Positions 1 to 8,202 are shown, counted from the stretch's first letter. The stretch is DNA of 43,099 nucleotides from CAYQQJ01 sp964419935 (GCA_964419935.1 CAYQQJ010000027.1:1-43099), one strand, 5' to 3'. The notes: generated from the letters alone by a model not told the origin. Numbers and translations are program-made.

Positions 1-52
1 GGTGGGTCAAAAGTAATGGCCAAAAGTGGGTCAAAATAGATGGCCATTGACA
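1..52. mobile_element. Terminal repeats of an IS21-like insertion sequence (partial)
   Basis: Two direct copies of a 20-base unit lie at 3-22 and 26-45, GTGGGTCAAAAGTAATGGCC and GTGGGTCAAAATAGATGGCC, differing at three positions. The second is followed by ATTGACA ending at 52. Ends carrying several copies of a GTGGGTCA-type repeat and finishing in CA (TG at the other end) are typical of IS21-family elements. The rest of the element would lie left of the window, so neither transposase nor target duplication can be seen. The family assignment is inference from repeat form. Confidence 0.5.
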
Positions 53-1077
53 CTTGGGGAAGATGCGAGGAAAACGTGGATAGAATTGAAACGTTTTACA
101 TCAATGGGATGTTCACTGATCCTGCGGCGTTTCTCTCTAATCTGTACGCCATCGAGAAATTTTTATCTCAGCATTTATCAGATGCTGGCTTCAACACGAC
201 GCCGCACGGTAGCCACAACCGAAGCGAGTTTGCGCTTTTTCAAGCTCTAGAGGTTGCAAGACAGAAATTGGAGGACGAGGCAAGTACCGGTGCAACCGCA
301 ATTCTGGAATTCATCAACGGTGACCCACAGTACCTAAGAACTGAAGAGGGTATTGCCGCAGTTCAGGAGTACTTAGATGATATAAATACGGTCTACAGTG
401 TGACATTGACCGAACGCGACACAGAGAATGCCATAGAAGGTCTTACTCAACTGTTGGATACCTGCTCTCGAGTAGTCATGCTGACGCATTCTCAGGGTAA
501 TTTCTATGGCAATGCGATCTTCAACGAGATATACGCGACTTATACATTTCCTAATGGATATTCGATCGCACAATATCCCATGCTTGCTACAATGCAGATT
601 GCCTCCCCAGCCAACGTGCCCGGTGGTGCTGCGTCTGGGGCATGGCCCGAGATAGTGGGTCACTTGACGAATGATAATGATCTGGTAATGGCTATGGTTC
701 GCGGTACCTTAGGGTCTGTTCGTGCAAACTATGAATCTCCGGAGAACCCCAACGACTGGACGGGCCATGGGCTGGAAGCATCTTACCTAATGCCCGAAGG
801 GCAAGCTTTAGAAATTAAACATCAAATGCAGTCCATCGCTTCTAATCTTTGGCCATATCCGCTAAATCCACAAACTACCGCATCAAGTAGCGCCCTAAGC
901 GGGTTTGGTTACTCAGCTATTAATCAGATTCTGGACATAGAGTTTGGCAATGGCGGAATTTACCGTTACAGCAACGTTCCCGCGAGTATATATGAGGACC
1001 TCCTCAATGCGACCTCCCAAGGAAGTTTTTTCAACACGTATGTTAGAGATGCGTTTATTTATGAAAGGTTGGAGTAG
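40..1077 (+). pseudogene. 5'-truncated alpha/beta-hydrolase-like protein
   Basis: The frame runs 345 residues. From about residue 18 it looks like a secreted alpha/beta-hydrolase-type protein: an early strand (ETFYINGMFTDP), then a nucleophile-elbow-like stretch THSQGNFYGN near residue 150, where the Ser would be catalytic in a lipase-like fold. No close family is recognised. The first four or five codons (MAID) lie inside the presumed IS end at 1-52, and no signal peptide or ribosome-binding site precedes the ATG at 40, so the original N-terminus appears to be lost. An internal ATG at 109 could still be used. The gene overlaps the next lipoprotein gene by 17 bp, suggesting they were one transcription unit. 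Base composition is visibly more AT-rich than in the rest of the window, consistent with acquired DNA. It could instead be a functional chimera. Confidence 0.55.
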
Positions 1078-1570
1078 ATTTGTTGGCGCGCCTATTTGGC
1101 GCGCTCTTTCACTTGCTGCTGGCTTGCTGGTGGCCGGGTGTGCTGATTCGGGGATACTTGAGCCGGGGATGCAGACCTATCACAACTGCTTTGATCCAAT
1201 CACATACACAGCGTCCTCCCTGCATAACTTGATCAACGATGATACCCTTTACTATGACTACATGCAGTCGACCGATTCCACGTCACCGGATTACTGGATG
1301 CTACAACAGTATGGACTTGCTGGCTATCTGACCGGCTATGCTCTAGACCCGGAATCGCGGCCTATACTGCCTAACGATAAGCTTCGCTTTACTGGGACGA
1401 TATACGAACGGATATCTAGCGTCCCCGAAAAAATTTTTGGCACTGGAGAAGACCGATTATTTTACGAAGTCTCGGTAGATAACTCGCGTTTACTGATGCC
1501 GACTTTTATGTTTCCCGATCCGCCGCTCCCTCTATGTAATATCACCCATGAAACCTCGCCGTCTAGATAA
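1061..1570 (+). CDS. Small hypothetical lipoprotein
   Basis: The product is 169 residues from the ATG at 1061. It begins MKGWSRFVGAPIWRALSLAA and has a lipobox LVAGC with the lipidated Cys at about residue 28, so it should be a membrane-anchored lipoprotein. The open frame extends upstream to 944, but only the start at 1061 gives a proper signal peptide. The start lies inside the end of the preceding hydrolase-like gene, a 17-bp overlap that implies translational coupling. The mature part is rich in Tyr, Asp and Ser and matches no family I recognise. Function is unknown; pairing with a hydrolase-like protein suggests an accessory or immunity-type envelope partner, which is speculation. Confidence 0.6.
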   Translation: MKGWSRFVGAPIWRALSLAAGLLVAGCADSGILEPGMQTYHNCFDPITYTASSLHNLINDDTLYYDYMQSTDSTSPDYWMLQQYGLAGYLTGYALDPESRPILPNDKLRFTGTIYERISSVPEKIFGTGEDRLFYEVSVDNSRLLMPTFMFPDPPLPLCNITHETSPSR

Positions 1571-1582
1571 AGGCGCTCGTTC

Positions 1583-1681
1583 GTGGCGGACGCCATAGAT
1601 ACCACCGACGTTCCTGGCGATTGGGATTCATCCACTCAGGCGTTGGTGAAGCGGTTTACAGAGACAAATTCGGATCTGTAG
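1583..1681 (+). pseudogene. Possible gene remnant, 32 codons
   Basis: A short frame from GTG 1583 to TAG 1681 reads VADAIDTTDVPGDWDSSTQA and onward to TNSDL. Its composition looks like real protein (alternating Asp/Thr and a Trp) rather than random sequence. It has a stop just upstream in frame and no ribosome-binding site, so it is more likely the tail of a decayed gene than a small protein. No family is recognised. Confidence 0.2.
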
Positions 1682-1735
1682 CAATCTATATTGGCTGCCG
1701 GCTAGATTTTTATTGTAAAAGAGATCCCGGCCGCC

Positions 1736-1823
1736 CAGTGACGCCTTCCTGAAAACGCATAAACCCATCCCTGGGGCTCCCCCACGGCGTCCCTGCCGTG
1801 AGGGTTTCAGGAAGGCGTCACTG
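1736..1823 (+). repeat. Palindromic intergenic element, copy A (88 bp)
   Basis: The element is bounded by perfect 19-bp inverted repeats, CAGTGACGCCTTCCTGAAA at 1736-1754 and its complement at 1805-1823. The interior contains AACGCATAAACCCATCCC, then a CACGGC/GCCGTG hairpin. The same interior occurs inverted in copy B at 2009-2163, but the outer arms there have a different sequence. It resembles a MITE or a structured-RNA repeat. Confidence 0.7.
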
Positions 1824-2008
1824 ACCGACCTCGGTAGATTTACATGCTTTACTTCTATTCAATTTTACTGGGCGCTGAAAGTAGATTAGCGAATACATGA
1901 ATTTTTGCAGATTGTATGAGATGAACAACGCTGCAACATTCCAGACTACAACACTTCGGTTCTGGTTGTAATCTAAGAAAAGAAACCTCTCCTCACAGCA
2001 ACCACTGA

Positions 2009-2163
2009 GGCCGAGGAGGGAAAGCATTTCGGAAACCCTCACGGCAGGGACGCCGTGGGGGGCCGCTCTTTGGCATCCATGCCACCGCGGCATTAGTGCA
2101 TCCGTGCACGTCAGCCCCAGGGATGGGTTTATGCGTTTTCAGAAATGCTTGCCCTCCTTGGCC
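2009..2163 (-). repeat. Palindromic intergenic element, copy B (155 bp)
   Basis: Read on the minus strand, this copy shares the core of copy A (CGCATAAACCCATCCCTGG, then CACGGCGTCCCTGCCGTGAG). It carries an extra insert of about 50 bp containing ATGCCGCGGTGGCATGGATG. Its outer arms (2009-2035 and 2137-2163) are complementary at about 24 of 27 positions but unrelated in sequence to the arms of copy A, so pairing rather than sequence is conserved. Confidence 0.65.
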
Positions 2164-2217
2164 GTTCTCCCTTACGAAGACCAAACCTGCAGCCTCAATG
2201 TTTTCAACAACTGAAAA

Positions 2218-3582
2218 CTATTTACCATAACCATCAATAAAACCAACCAACTCGTCAGTTTTACTGCGCATCAAACCCGCATCACCGCGCGCTTCGACAT
2301 TCACACGCAATAACGGCTCGGTGCTGGACATACGCACGCTGAAACGCCAATCGGCGAACTCCATGGACAGGCCGTCGGTTTTGTCGACTTTTACGTCACC
2401 CTTGGAATAATGTTCCTCAATTGCCTGAATCAGAACTTTCGGGTCTGCCGCGACGGTGCGGTTGATTTCGCCGCTACAGGGATAAGCCTGTTTGCGCTGT
2501 TCAACCAGCGAGGACAGCTTGGCGTCGCGTTTGCTCATTAACTCCGTAACCAGCAGCCACGGAATGTTGCCGTTATCGCAGTAAGCGAAATCCTTGAAAT
2601 AGTGGTGCGCACTCATTTCACCGCCGTATACGGCGTCTTCTTTTCGCATGCGCTCTTTGATGAATGCGTGGCCGGTTTTACTTTGAATGGCCGTGCCACC
2701 GAATTTTTCGGCAACGTCAATGGTGTTCCAGGTCAGGCGAGGATCGTGCACAATCTTTGCGCCGGCATGCTTGGTGAGAAATGCTTCAGCCAACAGCCCC
2801 ACCACATAGTATCCGTCAATGAACGAGCCGGTCTCGTCAAAGAAGAAGCAGCGGTCAAAATCCCCGTCCCAGGCAATGCCCAGGTCAGCGCCATGCTCAA
2901 TAACCGCATTGGCGGTGGAGCTTTGGTTTTCCGGAAGCAGTGGGTTGGGAATACCGTTCGGGAAGGAACCGTCCGGCTCGTGATGCACCTTGATAAACTG
3001 CAGAGGCAAATGCGGTTCAAGACCGTCGATAACAGCACCGGCGCCACCATTGCCCGCGTTAACCACCACTTTCAGCGGCTTCAATTCCTTAACGTTAATG
3101 TAGCCCAGCAAGTGCTCAACATAGGTCGGCCGCATATCCTTGTATTCCACCTGGCCTTTGCGTTCCACCGTTTTCCATTCACCTGCTTCGGCAATGGCTT
3201 TGACATCGTCAAGGCCGGTATCGCCGGAGATTGGTCTGGAGCCTTCGCGCACCAGCTTCATGCCGTTGTAGTCCATGGGGTTGTGGCTCGCGGTAACGCA
3301 AATGCCGCCGTCAACGCCCAGCTCGAACGTTGCAAAATACACCTCTTCCGTACCGCACTGGCCAATGTGAACCACATCGGCACCGCCATCGGTTATGCCT
3401 TCAATCAGCGCGTTAGTCAGCTCGTTGCTGGTCAAGCGAATATCGTGACCTACGGCAACGCGCTTGGCGCCCAGAAATTCAACAAACGCTCGGCCAATGC
3501 GGTAGGCAACGTCGTCGTTCAGCTGGTCAGGTACACGCCCGCGAATGTCGTAGGCTTTGAAGCAGGTTATGTCGGTCTTCAT
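2218..3582 (-). CDS. manB: Phosphomannomutase/phosphoglucomutase
   Basis: This 454-residue protein is an alpha-D-phosphohexomutase of the CpsG/ManB type. It converts mannose-6-phosphate to mannose-1-phosphate for GDP-mannose, and possibly glucose-6-phosphate to glucose-1-phosphate, in the cytoplasm. The N-terminus has FKAYDIRG, typical of this branch. The active-site phosphoserine loop TASHNP places Ser at about residue 99. The metal loop DGDFDRC is near residue 240, the sugar-binding loop GGEMSAHHYF near 325, and the phosphate loop RMSSTEPLLRVN is near the C-terminus. Length is normal for the family. It lies 78 bp downstream of galU in the same direction, so the two probably supply sugar nucleotides for exopolysaccharide or LPS. 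The symbol could equally be cpsG or algC-like. Confidence 0.92.
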   Translation of the reverse strand: MKTDITCFKAYDIRGRVPDQLNDDVAYRIGRAFVEFLGAKRVAVGHDIRLTSNELTNALIEGITDGGADVVHIGQCGTEEVYFATFELGVDGGICVTASHNPMDYNGMKLVREGSRPISGDTGLDDVKAIAEAGEWKTVERKGQVEYKDMRPTYVEHLLGYINVKELKPLKVVVNAGNGGAGAVIDGLEPHLPLQFIKVHHEPDGSFPNGIPNPLLPENQSSTANAVIEHGADLGIAWDGDFDRCFFFDETGSFIDGYYVVGLLAEAFLTKHAGAKIVHDPRLTWNTIDVAEKFGGTAIQSKTGHAFIKERMRKEDAVYGGEMSAHHYFKDFAYCDNGNIPWLLVTELMSKRDAKLSSLVEQRKQAYPCSGEINRTVAADPKVLIQAIEEHYSKGDVKVDKTDGLSMEFADWRFSVRMSSTEPLLRVNVEARGDAGLMRSKTDELVGFIDGYGK

Positions 3583-3660
3583 ACAACTATCAATCCCAAT
3601 TTAAAAGTTGGCTGGTGCGCAGAGGCTTCTGCGCTATAGGTAAATGTTTTGCAATGCGGT

Positions 3661-4491
3661 TCAGGGCTCGGAATACAGATTTTCATAAACGAAGTTTGTC
3701 GCTTCTACAAAGCCGCCAATGCTGCCGCAGTCGAAACGCTGCCCCTCAAATTTGTATCCCATCACGCAACCGCTTTTGGCCTGGGTCATCAAGGCATCGG
3801 TCAGCTGGACTTCACCGTTTTTACCCGGCGGTGTGTCTTTGAGGATATCGAAAATATCAGGAGTCAGAATATAACGGCCAATAACCGCAAGGTTGCTCGG
3901 CGCATCCTTGGCATCCGGCTTCTCGACCATGTTGCTGATCTGGATGATACCGTCTTTCAGGGGGCTGCCATCAATCACACCGAACTTGTGAATGATGTCC
4001 TGGGGGACTTCCTGAATCGCGACGATGCTGCAGCGGAACTGCTTGTAAAGCCTCACCATCTGCGCGAGTACACCGTCGCCGTCCCGGTTGATACACAAGT
4101 CATCGGCCAAGGCCACGCCAAAGGGTTCGTCGCCGATCAGCCGGTGGCCGTTCATGATCGCATCGCCCAGACCGCGCATCTCCGGCTGCCGCGTAAACGA
4201 GAAAGATCCGTGAGCCATAACGTCTCGGATGGATTCGAGATATTTTTCCTTGGAGGTTCCCGCGATCTGATGCTCCAACTCATAACTTACGTCGAAGTGG
4301 TCGGCAATCGCCCTCTTACCACGTCCCGTCACAAAGCCTATCTCGGTCAAGCCCGCCGCCAGCGCTTCTTCAACACCATACTGCACCAGGGGTTTGTTCA
4401 CCACCGGCAACATTTCTTTGGGCATGGATTTGGTCGCTGGCAGAAATCGTGTTCCATAGCCTGCCACAGGAAAAAGGCACTTCTTGATCAT
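3661..4491 (-). CDS. galU: UTP-glucose-1-phosphate uridylyltransferase
   Basis: GalU makes UDP-glucose from UTP and glucose-1-phosphate in the cytoplasm, feeding polysaccharide, LPS and osmoprotectant synthesis. The 276-residue protein starts MIKKCLFPVAGYGTRFLPAT, with the nucleotide-binding GxGTRxLP loop, followed by KEMLPVVNKPLVQYG. It continues with the typical ALADDLC and GVIDGSPL segments and the C-terminal FEGQRFDCGS sugar-binding stretch. Length is close to the usual 275-300. A ribosome-binding site AAGGA precedes the ATG. It leads the minus-strand pair galU-manB and is divergent from fabA. A phosphohexomutase just downstream can provide its glucose-1-phosphate substrate. Confidence 0.95.
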   Translation of the reverse strand: MIKKCLFPVAGYGTRFLPATKSMPKEMLPVVNKPLVQYGVEEALAAGLTEIGFVTGRGKRAIADHFDVSYELEHQIAGTSKEKYLESIRDVMAHGSFSFTRQPEMRGLGDAIMNGHRLIGDEPFGVALADDLCINRDGDGVLAQMVRLYKQFRCSIVAIQEVPQDIIHKFGVIDGSPLKDGIIQISNMVEKPDAKDAPSNLAVIGRYILTPDIFDILKDTPPGKNGEVQLTDALMTQAKSGCVMGYKFEGQRFDCGSIGGFVEATNFVYENLYSEP

Positions 4492-4792
4492 GGAATAATC
4501 CTTTTTTGGTCCTACATTAATTATGAACGGAATTTTATCACAGGCCGCTGTCCAGCTTGGCGTGAATATGCTCGCGCCACCGGGCTACGCTGTCGCTTGT
4601 AAAATGTGCACTGAGCCGCCAGTCCCGCCACCGGTCTTTTGACCCGTCGGACAGGCATCCAAAGGAGGCATTATGGCTGTTTTTGCCGCATTTCCTCTGG
4701 ACAGGGGCGCTGTAGCCGTTAGAATGGCCTGCTTCGCTTGCCAGTGCCTGCGATCCTTCCAATAAAGCTTTCAATGAAGACAAGAGCAAACT
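4492..4792. promoter_or_regulatory. Divergent intergenic region galU/fabA
   Basis: This 301-bp region must hold the promoters of both flanking genes. A weak plus-strand candidate for fabA is TTGCCA (4738-4743), a 17-bp spacer and AATAAA (4761-4766), 26 bp before the start codon. The minus-strand frame crossing the region (4538-4801) has no recognisable protein character. No riboswitch or clear operator was recognised. Confidence 0.3.
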
Positions 4793-5317
4793 ATGCACCA
4801 ATTTGAACAGAAAGCCTCATATTCCTATGACGAGCTCATTGCATGCGGCAAAGGCGAGATGTTTGGCCCGGGTAATGCACAACTGCCAGTACCCAATATG
4901 CTTATGCTCGATCGGATCGCCCATATCAGCAGTTCCGGCGGTGAATTCGGCAAAGGCGAGATAATGGCCGAGCTCGATATCTCCCCCGACCTGTGGTTTT
5001 TTGACTGCCACTTCCCCGGTGATCCCGTGATGCCAGGCTGTTTGGGGCTGGATGCCATGTGGCAGCTGGTTGGCTTCTTTCTGGCCTGGAAAGGCAACCC
5101 GGGACGCGGTCGTGCGCTGGGTGCAGGCGAGGTAAAATTCACCGGCCAGATCAAACCAGACGCCAAGAAGGTGACTTACCACATTCATTTAAAGCGCGTC
5201 ATCGAGCGCAAGCTGGTAATGGGCATCGCCGACGGTCGAGTCGCCGTAGACGGCAAGGAAATCTACTTCGCGCATGATCTCCGGGTCGGCCTGTTTACCA
5301 ATACCGAGAGTTTTTAA
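4793..5317 (+). CDS. fabA: 3-hydroxydecanoyl-ACP dehydratase/isomerase
   Basis: FabA dehydrates 3-hydroxydecanoyl-ACP and isomerises trans-2 to cis-3-decenoyl-ACP, the branch point of anaerobic unsaturated fatty acid synthesis. The 174 residues match the family length. The catalytic hot-dog-fold motif is FFDCHFPGDPVMPGCLGLDA, with His73 and Asp87 as the catalytic pair (His70 and Asp84 in E. coli). GAGEVKFTGQI and FAHDLRVGLF are also typical. It is followed 105 bp later by fabB on the same strand, the standard proteobacterial pair. The ribosome-binding site is weak (AAGAG). FabR or FadR sites were not recognised upstream. Confidence 0.97.
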   Translation: MHQFEQKASYSYDELIACGKGEMFGPGNAQLPVPNMLMLDRIAHISSSGGEFGKGEIMAELDISPDLWFFDCHFPGDPVMPGCLGLDAMWQLVGFFLAWKGNPGRGRALGAGEVKFTGQIKPDAKKVTYHIHLKRVIERKLVMGIADGRVAVDGKEIYFAHDLRVGLFTNTESF

Positions 5318-5422
5318 ACGCGGGGCTTGATGAAGAGCACCGGTTTTTATGAACCGGATGCTGTGCCATAATTTTTGGCTGTTGAGATCGCCACCAGACC
5401 CGTTAGTTGAAAGAGGTTGTGT

Positions 5423-6637
5423 ATGAAGCGTGTTGTAATCACTGGCATGGGCATTTCGTCCTGCCTTGGCAATGATCTGACCACCGTATTGGACGCTCTG
5501 AAAAACGGTACGTCCGGTATACGATTTAACGAAAGCTATGCGGAACAAGGTTTTCGCAGCCAGGTTTCCGGCTCCGTCAATATCGACCTCAGCGAGCATA
5601 TTGACCGCAAAATTCTGCGCTTCATGGGTGATGCTGCAGGTTTCGCATACCTTTCCATGCAGCAGGCGATTGCCGACGCCGGGCTTACTGAGCAGGAAGT
5701 CTCCAATGAGCGCACCGGCCTGATTGTCGGCTCCGGCGGCGCGTCCACCAAAAGTGTGGTGGAATCCGCAGATATCATCCGCGAGCGCGGCGTGAAGCGC
5801 GCCGGCCCCTACCGCGTCACACAGACTATGGCCAGCACCACTTCAGCGTGTTTGGCGACGCCATTCAAGATCAAGGGCGTGAACTACTCCATTTCGTCAG
5901 CTTGTGCCACCAGCGCTCACTGCGTGGGCAATGCCATGGAATTAATCCAACTGGGCAAGCAGGACGTGGTGTTTGCCGGCGGCGGCGAAGAAGAACATTG
6001 GACGCTGACCGGCCTGTTCGATGCCATGGGCGCTCTGTCGACTAAATACAATGAGACGCCCGCCAAAGCCTCCCGCCCCTATGACGCGGACCGCGACGGT
6101 TTCGTGATTGCTGGCGGTGGCGGCTGCCTGGTGCTGGAATCTCTCGACCACGCCCTCGCGCGTGGCGCCAAAATCTATGGCGAACTCGTGGGTTACGGCG
6201 CGACCTCTGACGGCTACGACATGGTCGCCCCCTCCGGTGAAGGCGCCATTCGCTGCATGAAGCAGGCGATGAGCATGAAGCCCGGCGACATTGATTATAT
6301 TAACTCCCACGGCACCAGCACCCCCGTCGGTGACCTGGCGGAATTGAAAGCCGTGCGCACATTGTTTGGCGACAATGTACCGGCCATCAGCTCCACCAAA
6401 TCCCTGACCGGCCACTCCTTGGGAGCCACCGGCGTACAAGAAGCCATTTACTGCCTGCTGATGATGCAACACAACTTCATTGCCGCGTCTGCCAATATCG
6501 ACAAGCTCGACGAAGCGGCGGAGAACATGTCAATCGTACAAACCACCCGCGAAGCCACACTCAACCGCGTTATGTCCAACAGCTTCGGCTTTGGTGGCAC
6601 CAATGCCACGTTGATCATGGAACGATACGAGGGGTAG
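5423..6637 (+). CDS. fabB: Beta-ketoacyl-ACP synthase I
   Basis: FabB condenses malonyl-ACP with acyl-ACP and is the enzyme that elongates cis-3-decenoyl-ACP made by FabA. The Cys-His-His triad is visible: SSACATSAHC with nucleophile Cys161, NSHGTSTPVGD near residue 296 and LTGHSLGATG near 331. The ending NSFGFGGTNATLIMERY is typical of the FabB branch. I chose the ATG at 5423, giving 404 residues, because AGAGG lies just upstream; a TTG at 5417 would add only two residues. It forms an operon-like pair with fabA. A hairpin with a T tract follows at 6701-6723. Confidence 0.96.
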   Translation: MKRVVITGMGISSCLGNDLTTVLDALKNGTSGIRFNESYAEQGFRSQVSGSVNIDLSEHIDRKILRFMGDAAGFAYLSMQQAIADAGLTEQEVSNERTGLIVGSGGASTKSVVESADIIRERGVKRAGPYRVTQTMASTTSACLATPFKIKGVNYSISSACATSAHCVGNAMELIQLGKQDVVFAGGGEEEHWTLTGLFDAMGALSTKYNETPAKASRPYDADRDGFVIAGGGGCLVLESLDHALARGAKIYGELVGYGATSDGYDMVAPSGEGAIRCMKQAMSMKPGDIDYINSHGTSTPVGDLAELKAVRTLFGDNVPAISSTKSLTGHSLGATGVQEAIYCLLMMQHNFIAASANIDKLDEAAENMSIVQTTREATLNRVMSNSFGFGGTNATLIMERYEG

Positions 6638-6663
6638 GGTAGATAAGCTGCAAGTATAGGATC

Positions 6664-6687
6664 AAGGGAAAAGGGAAAAGGGAAAAA
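6664..6687. repeat. Heptamer tandem repeat (GGGAAAA)x3
   Basis: Three exact consecutive copies of GGGAAAA at 6666-6686 lie between the fabB stop and its terminator. A short AGCTGCAAG stretch, related to the AAGCTGC repeats elsewhere in the window, lies 10-20 bp upstream. The same unit recurs at 21100-21113, 21254-21274 and 38582-38609 (the last two as the complement). Confidence 0.85.
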
Positions 6688-6700
6688 TATCGTAGATACA

Positions 6701-6723
6701 AGGGTGGGCGAGCCACCCTTTTT
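6701..6723 (+). terminator. fabB: Rho-independent terminator after fabB
   Basis: The stem AGGGTGG (6701-6707) pairs with CCACCCT (6713-6719) around loop GCGAG, and a run of T follows to 6723. It lies 64 bp after the fabB stop. Confidence 0.7.
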
Positions 6724-6777
6724 GAACCATTTTTGGTGAAGCTGGTGGGCAGTGCCCTCCTAAATCTAACCTTTCAA

Positions 6778-6791
6778 CTTGCGGCTTGCGG
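6778..6791. repeat. Heptamer repeat (CTTGCGG)x2
   Basis: Two exact copies of CTTGCGG are followed by a degenerate CTTAAAG unit, directly next to the stop codon of the RmlD-like gene. This is a minimal member of the window-wide heptamer arrays. A GGTGGGCAGTGCCC motif lies at 6744-6757 just before it. Confidence 0.55.
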
Positions 6792-6800
6792 CTTAAAGCG

Positions 6801-7637
6801 TTAAAGCTTATACCACTCCCTCACCAACCCCTCCAGATCTCTCTGCCAGCTGCGCAACTGAATACCAAAGTTGTTGGTGCAGCGTGAGCCAGTGAGTAGG
6901 CCGCAGCCGTCAGCCAGCGGCGATTCCGGGTTGCGCAGGATGTCGATTGCGCCCACCGTCTGTCCGTCCTTCTCCAACTGCTGTGCAATGGCGTCGGCGA
7001 GTTCGGCTTCAGAGCACGAGTCCATTGAACGCAGGTGGAACACGCCCCAGTTCTCTGCATCACAAAAAACCTGCAGCAGAATGGCGATAATAATGCGTTG
7101 GGCATCATCCAGAGTCGTGGGGCAGCTGCGGCAGGTATCCGAAACCTGGAGTGGTTCGCCGCTGAGCAAACGGGAGCAAATACGGGTGAAAATATTGTCG
7201 CCTTGCGGGTCCAGAAGCCAGGGTAGACGCAAAATCAGTGACCGTTCCAGAGACAGAAAAGCCTCTTCCGCTGCCAACAATTGCTGCCCAATGGTGTTAT
7301 CAGGTGAAGGTGTAGCAAACTCATCATATCCCGATTCATCACTGCTAGCGCTGCCGAACACCCGGTACGACGAAATGTGTAGGCTCACGATCGAACGCGC
7401 TGCACAGGCCTGTGCCAGCGCGAGGCTGCAGCCCGCTTCAGCGCCACCAAAAGCCAGGGTATTGATCAATACGCTCGGATGGTGTTCATCCAGAAGTTGG
7501 TCGAGGGCCTTGGCATCCCGCCAATCAAAATTATCGACAGAGGGACCAACAACAGTGAATGGATGATCCTCAAGTCCCCGGCACAACGCCCTGCTCAACG
7601 CGGACCGACTCTCTGTCAGCAACAGTTTGAATGCCAA
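6801..7637 (-). CDS. RmlD-like sugar-nucleotide reductase homologue, degenerate active site
   Basis: The 278-residue product has the layout of extended short-chain dehydrogenases of the dTDP-4-dehydrorhamnose reductase (RmlD) type: an N-terminal strand, VLINTLAF, a SSYRVFG strand and ILRLPWLLDP. Several normally invariant features are missing. The GxxGxxG cofactor loop is replaced by TESRSALSRAL. The YxxxK catalytic pair that usually precedes LxGE aligns to IGQQLLAAEE, with neither Tyr nor Lys. It is therefore likely a non-catalytic homologue with a structural or regulatory role. It starts 13 bp after the ssb stop on the same strand, so it is probably cotranscribed with ssb. The family call is fairly secure; the loss of activity is inferred by eye. 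Confidence 0.7.
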   Translation of the reverse strand: MAFKLLLTESRSALSRALCRGLEDHPFTVVGPSVDNFDWRDAKALDQLLDEHHPSVLINTLAFGGAEAGCSLALAQACAARSIVSLHISSYRVFGSASSDESGYDEFATPSPDNTIGQQLLAAEEAFLSLERSLILRLPWLLDPQGDNIFTRICSRLLSGEPLQVSDTCRSCPTTLDDAQRIIIAILLQVFCDAENWGVFHLRSMDSCSEAELADAIAQQLEKDGQTVGAIDILRNPESPLADGCGLLTGSRCTNNFGIQLRSWQRDLEGLVREWYKL

Positions 7638-7650
7638 AAATCGCTCCTAC

Positions 7651-8202
7651 CTAGAAGGGTATGTCATCATCAAAACTGTCCATATCCGGTGCGGGACTCG
7701 GCGCCTGGCGGCTTGGTTGCCCACCCTGCTGTCCCATACCTTGGGAGCTGCTTTGATAATTGCCACCCTGGGGGGCGGATTGACCGAAGTCACCGCCAGC
7801 GGGCGCGCCGTAATTATTATTGGAGCCGCCACCTGCGCCGCCGCCAAAGTTACCACCGCCTTCACCGCGGCTGTCCAGCATCTGCATTTCACTGGCGACG
7901 ATTTCAGTGGTGTAGCGATCCTGCCCACCCTGATCCTGCCATTTGCGGGTTTGCAGACGGCCCTCGACATAGACCTTGCTGCCCTTGCGCAGATATTCGC
8001 CGGCAATCTCTGCCAGGCGATTGAAGAACACAACCCGGTGCCATTCGGTTCGCTCTTGCTGCTGCCCGGTTTGCTTGTCTTTCCAGGTATCGGAAGTGGC
8101 AATACTCAGATTGGTAATTGCACTACCTGATGCGGTATAGCGGGTTTCTGGATCCTGCCCGCAGTTGCCGACCAAGATTACTTTGTTCACGCCTCTAGCC
8201 AC
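7651..8202 (-). CDS. ssb: Single-stranded DNA-binding protein
   Basis: Ssb binds single-stranded DNA during replication, repair and recombination. The 183-residue protein has the N-terminal OB fold (ARGVNKVILVGNCGQDPE, then TEWHRVVFFNRLAEIAGEYL and the GRLQTRKWQDQ segment). A long flexible Gly/Gln/Asn-rich linker follows from about residue 112 to 172. It ends in the acidic tip DDDIPF that recruits partner proteins. Length is normal for gammaproteobacteria. It lies between the YajR-like transporter and the RmlD-like gene, all on the minus strand. UvrA, another repair gene, sits about 3 kb away on the opposite strand, an arrangement familiar in this class. Confidence 0.97.
   Translation of the reverse strand: MARGVNKVILVGNCGQDPETRYTASGSAITNLSIATSDTWKDKQTGQQQERTEWHRVVFFNRLAEIAGEYLRKGSKVYVEGRLQTRKWQDQGGQDRYTTEIVASEMQMLDSRGEGGGNFGGGAGGGSNNNYGAPAGGDFGQSAPQGGNYQSSSQGMGQQGGQPSRQAPSPAPDMDSFDDDIPF

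Larger units (their letters stand above)
1571..2217. other. Gene-poor interval with two inverted dispersed repeats
   Basis: Between the lipoprotein gene and the phosphomannomutase stop I see no convincing gene apart from the possible remnant at 1583-1681. The interval holds two related palindromic repeat elements in opposite orientation (1736-1823 and 2009-2163). Between them, 1824-2008 is AT-rich with no recognisable content. Predicted frames on the minus strand here follow the repeat elements and are not credible genes. Confidence 0.6.

Noticed and set aside
1818..2184. Minus-strand frames of 91 and 63 residues over the repeat elements
   Set aside because: They are read from the palindromic repeats themselves; such repeat-derived frames are commonly mis-annotated.
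2602..3639. Long plus-strand frame opposite the phosphomannomutase gene
   Set aside because: It is the antisense shadow of a clear phosphohexomutase with all active-site motifs.
4538..4801. Minus-strand open frame of 87 residues across the galU/fabA gap
   Set aside because: No ribosome-binding site or protein-like composition; it overlaps the fabA start and occupies the region that must hold both promoters.
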